64,000 bases of DNA from Nitzschia sp. pyKryTriq1 (lineage: Eukaryota > Bacillariophyta > Bacillariophyceae > Bacillariales > Bacillariaceae), in the NCBI GenBank assembly GCA_956465555.1, contig OY101116.1:2480001-2544000 (forward strand), read 5' to 3'. Below, piece by piece: positions 43,163 to 53,405 of the stretch. Position 1 is the first letter of the stretch. Every line of letters begins with the position of its first letter. The notes below the pieces were generated by a model, which saw nothing but the letters and a program-made list of their open reading frames with translations, did no database searches and was not told the origin of the DNA. The translations under genes were made by a program, and so were the position numbers.

Positions 43163-43278
43163 ACGCGTGCTTTTCCCGTGCTTCACAATAATAACAAAAT
43201 ATCGCGTACTTTTCCCGTGCTTCAGAACATGAACATGACATAATAATAACAAAATAACGCGTACTTTTCTCGTGCTCC
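43163..43278. repeat. Three 22-base imperfect repeats, ACGCGTACTTTTCCCGTGCTTC type
   Basis: Near-identical units lie at 43163-43184, 43202-43223 and 43257-43278. The sequence AATAATAACAAAATA precedes the second and third (43187-43201, 43242-43256). A partial fourth (ACGCGTGATTTTCG) follows at about 43287. This may be the terminal part of a non-autonomous element. Confidence 0.75.
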
Positions 43279-43544
43279 GCATGATAACGCGTGATTTTCG
43301 TTCATCGTCGCGCCATTTTAGTTCGAAACGACGCCCTCTTCCGTATTAACCATAAGAGATATAGCAACACTACTACTACATAATACTACTCTTTTATATC
43401 CTCTACGAATTAGTGCTGTAAAGTATCCGGATTCGTGGCGTCAAGAATAAAATATTCGAGACGCCAAATGGCCAAAATCACGCGATACTGCTAGTAGTGG
43501 CACGAATATTTGCATTTTATATTTCGTAATTACGCGACGGCTCT

Positions 43545-43963
43545 AGAGCTCCAAATAAAAAACCACCCGGGCAATCTTTAGTTCGTATATCGATATTGAC
43601 GCTTGAATTACGGCGGCGTCCAACTCGTCCCCTGGGATGAGCAATACGGGACGCCCCAAGAGGCAAGTTGAGTTTGTGAAAATGTGAGGCGCGCATCACA
43701 AAAATTATCGCGCGATTTTACTAGCGTTTTGAAAATTTGTTCAATTTTGTCTGTCTATGTGTAGCAATCCCGAGGCTGCTACAGAGCTCCAAATAAAAAA
43801 CCGCCCGGGAAATCATTAGTTCGTATATTGATAGTAACGCTCGAATTACGGCGGCCTCCAACTCATCCCCTGGAACGAGCAATACGGGACGCCCCAAGTG
43901 GCAAGTTGAGGTTGTGAAAATGTGAGGCGCGCATCACAAAAAAATTATCGCGCGATTTTACTA
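43545..43963. repeat. Pair of ~180-bp direct repeats
   Basis: Copy 1 (43545-43723) and copy 2 (43783-43963) differ at 13 positions plus a 2-base indel, about 93 percent identity, and are separated by 59 bases. Both start AGAGCTCCAAATAAAAAACC and end ATTATCGCGCGATTTTACTA. They lie just downstream of the broken recombinase/zinc-finger-like gene and may belong to the same mobile element or be a local satellite. Confidence 0.9.
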
Positions 43964-44037
43964 CGGCCGGCTGATTGTTGTAAAAAATAATGACTTCCTC
44001 GCGTGACATGCAAATCGTTTACTATAATATTAATTAC

Positions 44038-44606
44038 TCACATACACTTTGGGCACGTCACAAATGCTACCTCATCCGTTTCTTTCCCGCAAGGAGCATG
44101 GATGTGCTTCCTGCACTTCTTGCATTTATGGGTGGAATCTGCCATGCCACCGAACAGGCAGTTGGGGTTGGCACAGGGCTGCAAACGGCTAGTACTACTA
44201 CTACCGGTAGTAGCGGTACGGGTAGTAGCGGTACCTGCAGTAGTACCGGTAGTAGTACTAATGGTAGCGAAGCAGCTGTTGCATTCCCAGTGCTCACTGT
44301 CTTCACCTTGCCGATTGCGTCCTCCGCAGGGGGCATGAAAATGCACCTTGCACTTTCTGCAGGCAGAGCCAAAGGCGGGTAATACTCAGGCGACTCATCC
44401 TGCCAGAACCGAATGATCCGTGCAATCCTTTGCCGGTAGTTCCTGCGGCACTTGTCGTCCATTGACTGTCGTTCCGTCTCATTGTAGCGCTCTGCTAAAT
44501 CAGACGGTGGCGCAAGATCTGCTCCAATCGTGGCAACAGCATCATTCGTTTCTCGTTGTTGGGGGTGAATGCGGCCACCACGATGTCCTCCTCGTTGTGC
44601 CGACAT
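44038..44606 (-). pseudogene. Relic of a multicopy recombinase-like/zinc-finger gene
   Basis: The N-terminal part (MSAQRGGHRGGRIHPQQRETND..., then DDKCRRNYRQRIARIIRFWQD) resembles N-termini of high-copy diatom genes I recall with tyrosine-recombinase-like domains, where a K-x-Y-x-x-R-I-x-x-I-x-x-W segment is usual. A second part, in another frame, encodes two zinc-ribbon/PHD-like clusters (CRKCKVHFHAPC...WECNSC and CANPNC...CKKCRKHIHAPCG...CPKC) separated by a Thr/Ser/Gly stretch made by an ACTACTACCGGTAGTAG-type microsatellite. The two parts do not share one frame, so the copy looks broken about once. No catalytic recombinase domain remains. Assignment to a DNA-type mobile element is inferred; a decayed host zinc-finger gene is possible. 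Confidence 0.5.
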
Positions 44607-45283
44607 GATGCTGTAGTACTAATAGTAGTACTGCAGGAAAATGAGGTACTGCGGATGATTATACAGCCAGATGTATAATCTTCCGAAAGTACTGGCAGGG
44701 ATGGCCCATTGAAGTAGAATTTACACAAGCAAATACTTCCAGTACTTTCGGAAAAATATACAAATCTTGTATAACAGAGAAAACCACATGTCCACGACTC
44801 ATCGGACTTGTATAACTTTCCGCAAGACTGTACTGTACTGTACAAGTACAGTACCAGTACCTGGTACGAACTGTACCGGTACAGTACAAGAGAGTGTGCG
44901 TACTGTACTGTACAAGTACAGTACCGGTACCGTACGTACCGGTATGTACGGCCTGCTATTTAAAAAATATGCGAACGCAAAGAACGATTCGCCAACTTTC
45001 ACCGGTTGTGTATTATTACGCCTTGTTACTGTACGCAGGGCGGGCGTAAATGCGTTGATGGGATAGCACTGCATTCTTCGTTTTGGGCGGGCTTCGGATT
45101 CCAAATGACACGGTTATCACTGCGATGACACCTTGAAACAACTCATAATTACTAGTAGTAGAGCAACAACAGCAACGCATCCAACACATCAACTTACGGA
45201 CAAAGCCACCAATACAAGCCTCTCAACATTGATATTGCATTGGCGGGGATTTACTCTAACATACAGAGACTAACAAAGTAACA
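44607..45283. repeat. GTAC-rich region before the kinase gene
   Basis: A dense cluster spans 44828-44945. The 20-base near-palindrome GTACTGTACAAGTACAGTAC occurs twice (44835-44854 and 44905-44924), and an ATACAAGTT/CTTGTATAAC-type pair lies at 44660-44830. The rest is the kinase promoter and leader. Confidence 0.7.
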
Positions 45284-46495
45284 ATGCCATCGAATCCACT
45301 CACAAGAACTGACAGTGGTGCTGACGACACAACATGTGACTTTATTGGCTACGAGACGAAGAGAAAAGGAGAGTTTCTGGACCAAAAGACGGCCCTCCGA
45401 GTGGTCCGCTACGCCTCCAAGACAGTGGAACAACTGAACAATTCGGAAGAGTTTCAAGAGCAAAAAAAGAAGGCTGTACATGATCCTCTCGAAATTCATC
45501 ATCATCAAATCGAAGTTGGCGAGCTCTTGGGTCGAGGGACCTTTTCGGATGTGTTCCAGATCAAGAGCTCATCGGTGGACTTCATCGATCCATGCAAATA
45601 TGTGGTCAAAATGCTGAGGGAAAGGATGATGAACGATCCTGGACTTTTTGCTGCTTCCGCCGCAGGTCTCTTGACAGAGGCGAAGATTTTGTCTCTTTTA
45701 GACCACGAGAACATAATAGGAGTGAAAGCCTTGTCTCATCGGGGAGCATCGGGGTATTCTACGGGGAAGAACGATGCCTTCTTCATCGTTCTAGATCGGC
45801 TTGATGAGATGCTTCCTGATCGTATTACTAGCTGGAGACATCAGGCCGATAAGCTTCGCTATTCTGTGCGACAACGACATATGAAGGTACATTTTCTCTC
45901 TCAGAGGATCGAAGTGGCGAGGGACCTCGCAAAAGCCGTATCGTATCTCCACGAGCACCGAATTATCCACAGAGACATTAAGCCAGCTAATATTGGCTTC
46001 CAGGAAGGCACGCTTAAGCTTCTTGACTTTGACATTTCGAGGATACTACCGAAAGAGACCGAGGAAAGTCAGTTGTTCAACCTTACAGGAGCGACTGGCA
46101 CGAGGCGTTACATGTCCCCAGAGTGCGGATTGCATCAACCATACAATGAAAAGACGGATGTTTACAGTTTTGCGATTGTTTTGAATGAGCTCATTTCGTT
46201 GGAAAAGGCATTTGTGTCTCTGAGCAAGCATGAACATGACCTTCGGGTGTTCCATCAAGGAGTGAGGCCTTACATCCCACTTTCTTGCCCGAAACATATC
46301 CGATTGATGATTGAACATGCGTGGTCACCAGATGTAATGATTCGACCGTCCATGCGGGAGATGCATGAGATCTTGGAAGGAGAGCTTACAAAAACGCCGA
46401 TACAGCCCTCACCAAGCCCAACTTCTCGACTTCGATTTCGGCCTTTCAAGATTCTAAAGGTTTTCCCACCGCCTGCAAACCTAGCGATAGAATAA
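45284..46495 (+). CDS. Protein kinase with atypical DFD motif
   Basis: The 403-residue protein has one kinase domain from about residue 74: ELLGRGTFSDVF (80-91, Gly loop), YVVKML with Lys109, an Ala/Leu-rich helix with TEAKIL (Glu132, the alpha-C Glu), HRIIHRDIKPANIGF (HRD Asp and Asn), LKLLDFDISR in place of DFG, GTRRYMSPECG and TDVYSFAIVLNEL. The ATP-binding Lys, catalytic Asp and metal-binding Asp of DF(D) are present, so activity is likely. The Gly-to-Asp change after DF is unusual, though I recall DFD/DFN variants in stramenopile TKL-like kinases. No receptor, signal peptide or other domain is seen. Ends are 52 bases from the NOP9 stop, convergent. Substrate unknown. Confidence 0.88.
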   Translation: MPSNPLTRTDSGADDTTCDFIGYETKRKGEFLDQKTALRVVRYASKTVEQLNNSEEFQEQKKKAVHDPLEIHHHQIEVGELLGRGTFSDVFQIKSSSVDFIDPCKYVVKMLRERMMNDPGLFAASAAGLLTEAKILSLLDHENIIGVKALSHRGASGYSTGKNDAFFIVLDRLDEMLPDRITSWRHQADKLRYSVRQRHMKVHFLSQRIEVARDLAKAVSYLHEHRIIHRDIKPANIGFQEGTLKLLDFDISRILPKETEESQLFNLTGATGTRRYMSPECGLHQPYNEKTDVYSFAIVLNELISLEKAFVSLSKHEHDLRVFHQGVRPYIPLSCPKHIRLMIEHAWSPDVMIRPSMREMHEILEGELTKTPIQPSPSPTSRLRFRPFKILKVFPPPANLAIE

Positions 46496-46547
46496 TCATA
46501 TTCAATATAACAGCAATCATATCAAGGAATATTGCTAGAGAGTTAAC

Positions 46548-48842
46548 CTACGCATCCGCAGGAACAGTCATCGCTTGAATGATGGCGTCCGTACCCAATT
46601 TTGAGCCACCGGTAGTCTTCGCAGGCCTTGCGTCATCGTTCTCGTCTTTTTCTGGTCGCTTCCGTTTCCTCTTTCGTTTAGACTTTGACTTTACTTCAGT
46701 GTCATTATTTCCTGATTTGTTCGTCTCGGCAGCAATTTCTTCCATGAATGCATTCTCCCTGGTCTGATCCTTGGTCATAGCTTTTCGCCATTCTTTACGG
46801 TTCTCACCGTAGATATGAACCATGCATTCCTCTGCAACACTTCTCCCCATCGCATTTCCATTCAACCGGTTACCGCCTGCAACAAGCTCTTCCACCAGCT
46901 TGGCTTTGTCGTCAATCTTAGGTAGAGCGTGAAAGAGTTTCTTCACTGTATGATGCCCAACACGGTCAGTGGATAGGGACGTCCACCGTCCATTTAACTT
47001 GGCAAAAAGTGACTTAAACGCCGACGCAAATATAGAAGTATTGGTTGGCCCATCCAATATTCCATCCAAGATACAGCGACTCCCCAAACCATCTCTGGCG
47101 AGCGTTTCAATCTCAGCCGCGGATAAGCCCTCTAGTATACCGTTCAATACGTCTTCGCAGAGTCGTGGAGTGAAATGAAGCATGTGATAAACAGATCGTG
47201 CTCCAGTAACATCAAGATTCGCTCTCCCACCATCAGCATCGGCGGACTTCAAATCAATGAGGAGTGGTATGCAGTCTTTGATCTCGAGAGCCGAAGCTTT
47301 CTTACGCTGTTTCTTCTTTTTCCCTTCGGACGTTTCGATCATCTCTGTTTCATTACTATTGGGTTCACTTATCGATCCAAAGCCTATTCGCACAGCCTTG
47401 AGCAAGCTCTCCTGGCCAACACGATACTTTGCCGCAAGTTCGCACGTTCTCCATAGAATGCCGCGTCTTTTTTTCGAAGGATCAACTGCTAAACCACTGG
47501 AAATCACCTTTTCGATAGCTTTCAGGATTCTCTCAGCATGCTCTTTGCTCCGAATAGTCGTCAAAAGAGTTTGAACTACGAAATTCGATACAATATGCTC
47601 TGAATAGTCTTGAAGTGCGGTGGGGTTTTCGAAATCTCCGTACTTGACGATGGAATCGTACATTTCTTCTGGACAAAGCCGAAGTAGGGTTTCCAGTATA
47701 TGGGATCCTCTAGGTTCTCCCGAATACCCATAAATGACATCCCCCATTTGTGTCTGCTCTTCGAGACTGTCATTCCAGCAGAGCAGCCGTTTCGCCATTT
47801 CATGAGCAACCGATCCAGTCTGGAAAGTGGGTTCTGGTCTTGTGATTCCAAGGCGAAAGTCGGCGATTGCAGCATTTACATCAGAGGCTTGATTCTTGAC
47901 CATCTCTTTCGCTTCGGCGCTGGAGTATGTCAATACGCGCAGAAGGATTATCAAAAGCGGGCCAGCACTGGGGTTGCAAGCAAGCTGTTGCAATCCACCA
48001 GGTGTGTCGGATGGCTCACCAATCAATGAGTAGGCCAATGTCTCCAGCTGTGGGGCGAATTCATCCGCAGTTAGCCTTGAGTTTGTTCTATAAACGACCC
48101 GCATTGTCCCAGCATGTGGTACATTGGAATCATCTGGTGCCGGCTTCTTTTTCTTCTTCTTGGATTTCTTCTTTCCACGAAGTACGGCACCGGAGTCGGC
48201 TTTGTTTTCATTTTGCTGGCCGCCTGACGAAATAAGATTCACTCCACCCAAGACGCAGAGAAGGGTACGAAGTACGTGGGAACCACATACGTGAGTCGCC
48301 AGCTCTGTAGCATTGCTCTTCAACTCTTCCACCATCTCAAGGATCAAGTCCGAAAGTGGGGGCAAAGTATCCACATAGTTGCCGAACTGTGGTGCTTCGC
48401 TATGGAGAGCGAGGTCACTTTCGGACAAGGATGAAGCCGCTAGCTGAAGAATGGTTTGTACCACGTGTGATCCATACCGATGGGTAGCCAGGTGGAGATG
48501 ATATCCAGAGCATGCCGAAAGTAGAACTCGGGCAGCGGTTTCAGAATAGGGTGCCGATATATGGGCCAGAATTTCCAAGCTCTGAGATCCTTGCTCGTCC
48601 CCCGCTAAAGATGCGATTTCCATGCGTACTTCGTCGAGGGCTGAAAGAGCCGCAGCCAAACCCTGAGGAAAATCTTCACCTTCACCATTAGTCTGTAGAA
48701 ACGAGGAAATCTCTGCCTTCGACGACTCAACGTCCAAAGGAAGCCCTCGCAAGTAGGTGATAGTGTCTGCATTCGGTCGCCTCGGTCTGCTGTACGCTGA
48801 GGCCCCATCTCCGTCACCAACGGTAGCAAAATCTCCTCCCAT
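46548..48842 (-). CDS. NOP9: NOP9-like Pumilio-repeat ribosome-biogenesis factor
   Basis: The 764-residue protein is built of Pumilio-type helical repeats, with NOP9-like landmarks: Tyr-rich start (PNADTITYLRGLP), ATHRYGSHVVQTIL, ATHVCGSHVLRTLL, GEPRGSHILETLL, SNFVVQTLL, ARDGLGSRCILDGIL, VGHHTVKKLFHALP and NGNAMGRSVAEEC. The G-S-H/R-V/I-L pattern is typical of NOP9 rather than of classical PUM proteins. Two Lys-rich runs (KKKSKKKKKK near 230 and KSKRKRKRKRP near 735) look like nucleolar signals. NOP9 binds 18S rRNA precursor and is needed for the small ribosomal subunit. One exon; start at the only suitable ATG. An Ala/Leu-rich linker separates two repeat blocks. Confidence 0.88.
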   Translation of the reverse strand: MGGDFATVGDGDGASAYSRPRRPNADTITYLRGLPLDVESSKAEISSFLQTNGEGEDFPQGLAAALSALDEVRMEIASLAGDEQGSQSLEILAHISAPYSETAARVLLSACSGYHLHLATHRYGSHVVQTILQLAASSLSESDLALHSEAPQFGNYVDTLPPLSDLILEMVEELKSNATELATHVCGSHVLRTLLCVLGGVNLISSGGQQNENKADSGAVLRGKKKSKKKKKKPAPDDSNVPHAGTMRVVYRTNSRLTADEFAPQLETLAYSLIGEPSDTPGGLQQLACNPSAGPLLIILLRVLTYSSAEAKEMVKNQASDVNAAIADFRLGITRPEPTFQTGSVAHEMAKRLLCWNDSLEEQTQMGDVIYGYSGEPRGSHILETLLRLCPEEMYDSIVKYGDFENPTALQDYSEHIVSNFVVQTLLTTIRSKEHAERILKAIEKVISSGLAVDPSKKRRGILWRTCELAAKYRVGQESLLKAVRIGFGSISEPNSNETEMIETSEGKKKKQRKKASALEIKDCIPLLIDLKSADADGGRANLDVTGARSVYHMLHFTPRLCEDVLNGILEGLSAAEIETLARDGLGSRCILDGILDGPTNTSIFASAFKSLFAKLNGRWTSLSTDRVGHHTVKKLFHALPKIDDKAKLVEELVAGGNRLNGNAMGRSVAEECMVHIYGENRKEWRKAMTKDQTRENAFMEEIAAETNKSGNNDTEVKSKSKRKRKRKRPEKDENDDARPAKTTGGSKLGTDAIIQAMTVPADA

Positions 48843-49681
48843 TGTCGTTCGTGTATTTTCGAAAATTAATTATCCTCGCCCTATCCTCTTTCTAGCTAGT
48901 TTGGGTTGTTTTCAATTTTCTCGGTTGGTGTTTTCTTCTTTCCGTTGTGTGTGTGCTCTCCTGCTAGCTGGTTTGCCATCAGTTTTGCCAGTTGTTGAGG
49001 TTTATTGTTGGAGTTTTGGTATTGGTTGGCGGGAAATATGATACTTGACTCCTTTGACTAAAGGGAGTTGCAGGGCAAGCCGCCAGGCGGGTCGGATCTG
49101 TCATTCTTTCGAACCTTGGCGGACACGTTTGAGTACTTGTACCGCTGCGGTACTGTACCGGTACAGTACCGGTACTGTACACATACCGGTACTGGTAGAG
49201 TACTGTACCAGTACGGTACAGGACTGTACTGTACTGTACTGTACTGTACGAGTACCTGGGACAGTACCTGGTACCGGTATAGACTTCGTAGTGACAAGCA
49301 TCAAGCATGTCAGCAGAGTCTCTACTCTACTCTCTCTACTACTAGTAGAGCAGAGAGTACTGTAGTACCGTAGTACCTGGTACCAGTAGAGCGAAGTGTC
49401 AACAACAACAATGAAAATGCGATGCATGAACATCTAGTATTACGTCGTAGAGAGCCTAACTAATCTGGTACGCACAGTACCTGGTACCTGGTACGTACCA
49501 GGTACTTGTACGAGAGAGGAAAGGGGGCGGCGGGGGGCGATGCGAGGTACTTACTCTCCAATAACAAGTTCTGCTCAGATAAAATAGGCGTTGGTCTGAT
49601 ATAGGGCTAGTAGAGAGTACTCTAGTAGGGAGTAGATGGGAGACCTTTGTACAAAAGTTGAAACTCCTAGAAGACTTTGTT
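48843..49681. repeat. GTAC- and CTAGTAG-rich intergenic region
   Basis: 5' flank of NOP9 and 3' flank of the GARP gene. A T/G-rich stretch (48890-49030) is followed by a dense cluster at 49138-49275 containing (GTACT)4GTAC at 49226-49249, then clusters at 49356-49390 and 49468-49512. CTCTACTACTAGTAGAG at about 49340-49356 and CTAGTAGAGAGTACTCTAGTAG at about 49607-49628 are palindromic. Confidence 0.7.
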
Positions 49682-51538
49682 TTAGTTGTTCATCAAGAAT
49701 TCGAAGAGTTGCTCGTCCACACTGTCAGTGTTCCAGAAATCATCCGAGGCTCCAATCGAGAGTCCTCGGTTTCGACCGTCGTCGTTTCCGGCAGTTTCCC
49801 CAGCCCCCTGTAGACGGCTATGGTCTGCGAGTTCCATCTTCTCTTCGTCTTCCTCTGTTGTTGTCGCTGCCTGCCCCTCCATGGCCTTCTCTGGTAGAGA
49901 GTGGGAAGGCACGTTCTTGTATTTATTCAGCTCTTGCTGCTTCAGAGCGCGCATCTTGTTCTGAAGTCTCATCTGACTCTGCATTTCGCGTTTCATCATA
50001 CTGTTCTCTTCGATGTTCGTGCGAACTGACTGTGGCGGTGCTGGTTTGACCGCATTTCCATCGAAACCTTGAGCGAGTTGTTCATTGCTGCCTTCGGGAG
50101 TAACAGCTGTGTTATTTGCTCCCATCCCTCCACCGACGAAAGAATCGAAGACGTCTTGAACAGGAGAGTCAACTGCATTTGCCTTGGCCGCCTCGGCAGC
50201 ACGTTGAATCATAAGCTGTTGTTTCAACGAGAAGAAAAGCCCCATTAAATATCCCATTGCCGATCCGACTGGCGACGCCTTCTCCATCTCAGTCAATCGG
50301 GGGAGCATCAGCGCTTCGTGTTTCTCCTGCTTCTGTTCAACATGACTTTCTGCAGCCTTTACAGTAGAACTTACAGTGGAGTCGGCAGTGGTGGCGCCGC
50401 CGTTTATTTCTGAATACGTAAGATGCGCTGCTGTTTCGCTCCCAGAAACAGACTTGGCATCTCCCGGCCCGCCCTTCTGGAGCTTGCGCAATGAAGCTTC
50501 ATACGAAGAGATAAATTCTTTCTTTGACTTGACACGATGCATCCGATACTTTTGCAGATGACTTTTGATTCGTTCAGTAGTGATTTCTTCATGCGCGGGC
50601 ATGTGTTCAAGAATGGTTGACGGGGACGAGTGCTTGAGCCCAACATCAAAAATGGCTGAAACAAAATCACGATGAAGGTCATCCGGCCATGTAAATCGTT
50701 TCGACCACCGGCCATCAGAAGCCTTTGACTTCTTTCGTCCCTTCTGCCCCCGAGAACCACCACTGCCACTACCTGAATGGTCAGACCCCCTCCTTTTCCG
50801 CTTCGAACGTCCACCTCCTTCGTGGCTGTCTTCCGCTTCGGCATCCTCCGTATCATCTTGGTCAGTTTCCGCCACCGATTGAGGGTGTCCCTGGCCATCG
50901 GTCCACGGCATACCATAGCCATGCTGGGGGAGATGCTCATTGGGTGGCATCGTATAAGCTTGCTGACTTAAGTTGGGGTCGGAGTAGTACCCAGGAATGG
51001 GCTGTGGAAGCTGTTGAGAGTGCGAGTAGCTGTTTTGGGCTTGCGATGGATACATAGCAGCTGGCGGGGCAGTGTAGCTCGTCCCTGGTGTATGAGCTAC
51101 GAATTGTTGGGGTGGAAATAATGGAGTAGCGCCATAACTTGATTGCGAGGGTTCAGCACTAGGTTTGCTATTGGCATCTTCGGAGGAGACTTGGGGAGTG
51201 CTAGATTGCGTCAAACTTTCATACACTCGCATCAAGTCATGAACAACACTGTTTCCAATTGCAGATGGGTTTTGCGGCAAATCATGTGCGCCCGCATTGT
51301 TCATGGGGTTAATAAAGTGCCCACTCGGGGCCGAAGACGCAGTTTGGGGATCTTGTGGTGCGCCATGGGGTTGTGAATCGTTGTCCATCGCACCGTGTCC
51401 GCGAGAGCGCCTTTGCAGAGAGCTGACGGAAGCTTTTCTATTAGATTTCGACGCGGATGAACTTTTTACAGCTGATGGCTCGTGCTTTTGGTGACAACTG
51501 GCGTCTCCCGAAATTGCAACGGCACTACTGTTCGCCAT
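49682..51538 (-). CDS. GARP/Myb-SHAQKYF-type transcription factor
   Basis: Start at ATG 51538 (MANSSAVAISGD); the frame is open further upstream but with weak coding features. The 618-residue protein has Ser/Pro/Gln/Tyr-rich low complexity (about 35-215), an acidic patch, a basic stretch (GRSKRKRRGSDHS), and one GARP domain at about 277-335: RWSKRFTWPDDLHRDFVSA, TILEHMP, then ITTERIKSHLQKYRMHR. SHLQKYR is the GARP/ARR-B hallmark, and its spacing from W-x-x-DLH fits single-Myb DNA binding. There is no receiver domain, unlike plant type-B response regulators. Rich in Glu, Gln and Lys after the domain, with a MKREMQSQMRLQNKMRALKQQ coiled coil. In green plants, GARP factors with a coiled coil regulate phosphate starvation; whether that applies here is unknown. 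Confidence 0.85.
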   Translation of the reverse strand: MANSSAVAISGDASCHQKHEPSAVKSSSASKSNRKASVSSLQRRSRGHGAMDNDSQPHGAPQDPQTASSAPSGHFINPMNNAGAHDLPQNPSAIGNSVVHDLMRVYESLTQSSTPQVSSEDANSKPSAEPSQSSYGATPLFPPQQFVAHTPGTSYTAPPAAMYPSQAQNSYSHSQQLPQPIPGYYSDPNLSQQAYTMPPNEHLPQHGYGMPWTDGQGHPQSVAETDQDDTEDAEAEDSHEGGGRSKRKRRGSDHSGSGSGGSRGQKGRKKSKASDGRWSKRFTWPDDLHRDFVSAIFDVGLKHSSPSTILEHMPAHEEITTERIKSHLQKYRMHRVKSKKEFISSYEASLRKLQKGGPGDAKSVSGSETAAHLTYSEINGGATTADSTVSSTVKAAESHVEQKQEKHEALMLPRLTEMEKASPVGSAMGYLMGLFFSLKQQLMIQRAAEAAKANAVDSPVQDVFDSFVGGGMGANNTAVTPEGSNEQLAQGFDGNAVKPAPPQSVRTNIEENSMMKREMQSQMRLQNKMRALKQQELNKYKNVPSHSLPEKAMEGQAATTTEEDEEKMELADHSRLQGAGETAGNDDGRNRGLSIGASDDFWNTDSVDEQLFEFLMNN

Positions 51539-53405
51539 TTCCAATGAAAAATGGCCCGCAGGGCAAATTCCAAGACAAAGACCAAGGAAATCAACAACAC
51601 AAATAGAGACAAGAGTCAGATAATGATTGCGAATAAGTTGCACTGGACTTGTGAACAGAGCCGAGTTAGTGAAGCATCACCGGTACGAACTGGTATGATA
51701 GCAGTGCGACGCAGCTTCAACAACGATTTCTTGGTTTTTTCAAATGGCGAGACAGCACCCAGACACCAACCACCACGCAGCTGCGCCTCATTGGAGCTGG
51801 TAGCTGAAATTCTACACACTCGTACGGAGAAAACCGGTAGCACGTAGCACGCGTGCAAGGGCGCAAGTAAATCGAGTCCGTCTAGTCATCGATTGCACTT
51901 CCGATACAGGTAACACACACAAAATCGCGATTTTTTGATGATGGGGACCATGACCCATGACCCACGAACGAACACGGAGAGAACCACCAACTACGAGTAA
52001 AGCGTTGTCCGCATGCATCATCCATCATCGCCGATGGCGTCCCACGAAAGGCAACTAACCCCAAACCTGCTATCCCACAATAGAATCACGAACTCACCGT
52101 TGTTGGAATAAATATTGAATGGACTGGAGGTCGATTTGTTGGCAAAGATTGATCGCGAAAGGAACGGAGGATTTGCCTTTTATTCTTCCTCGACAATAAC
52201 AGCAACCTCTTATCAACAATGTACGTTTTCGTTCCAATAAAGGCTCCGTTTAATTTTCTCCCATGGGACTCTCTCGTACCGGTAGCAAAGACAAAGTTGA
52301 TTGATGATTCTGAGATATTACTCGTCGTCCTGATGATCGGCTGATTGCGAGAAGGCAAACAGCTGGTAGTATCGCACAACTTGAGTGCGATCGATGGAAA
52401 GGAAGAATGAACGAATCTCGCTTCATCGCGAGATTCTTCTCTCTGGCGCGGTCGAGCGATTGGATGATGATTCGGAACGATTCGGAGGAGATTCATTCAT
52501 GTGTTTGTTGCTTGAGAGGACCATTCCCAGCGGAAACCAGCTAGCCTTCTTATCCTTGCTAAAGTAAAATCTTTGCTAATTTGTGTGATATTCACTTTGC
52601 CCTGGGAACGTGAATTATGTCAAAAGAGCGCAATTTACAGTTGTTTCTTATTTTGGGCTGGCGTACGTGGCAGGCATTGGATTGGCTGGCGAGATAAAAC
52701 ACCGGCAGCATAGCAGCAGTTGTGTTCGCTCTATTTTTCTCTGTATCGTACCAGTAGTATGGATACTGTACCCTGTACCGGTACCGGGTACTGGGGTAGA
52801 CCTCTACCAGGTACGCCTGGTACATACCAGTACCTGGTACCGTACCGGTACCTGGTACGAGTACAGTACTTGTACTGTAGCGCGTCGTCGCGCCGGCCGC
52901 GCCTCATTGGAATGCAAAGGGTCGCGCCCGCCCGCCGCCAAATGCAGAAAATTGGCAATAACAGCGGGCTCGGGGCGCTGGCGCCGTCATCCGTCATCGC
53001 ATCGTCCGTCTGTAGTACCCGTACTGTACCCGTACCGGTACTGTACCGGTTCCGTACCTGTTACTACTGTAATTGTCTGTCTGTTGTTCGTAGAAGTACC
53101 AAGTACCGGTACAGTAACTGGTACCGGTATGACGGGCAGTCAGTCGCTTGCCCCTTGACTCCTGACGACGAAGACGCAACGAGACGACGACGGCGACGAC
53201 GACGCCTCGCTCATCACTCCCCTTGCGTTGATGTTGGATGTTGGATGACCATGGCGGCACTTGCTTTTTAAAACATACTGTGCCTACTTCGTACTTCTAC
53301 ACTTATACTTGACTTCCACCAGAGAATACAATACGTAGATCATCTTTTTACAGAACAACAGAAGCTTGTCGAGCCGTCGCGATCGATGACGACGGTCTCG
53401 CAGGA
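51539..53405. repeat. Intergenic region, 1.9 kb, GTAC-rich in its second half
   Basis: No gene is supported. Short open frames on either strand (for example 52086-52496, minus) look like random Ser/Arg/Ile-rich sequence. GTAC/ACCGGT clusters lie at 52746-52880 and 53012-53135; an imperfect GAC/GACG-rich run is at 53162-53210. Confidence 0.6.

Noticed and set aside
43545-43963. Long terminal repeats of a retroelement
   Set aside because: The two 180-bp copies are direct repeats only 59 bases apart, with no TG...CA ends and no internal retroelement gene.
52086-52496. 136-residue open frame on the minus strand in the 51.5-53.4 kb gap
   Set aside because: Composition looks random (Ser, Arg, Ile, Thr), with no family motif and no good start context.
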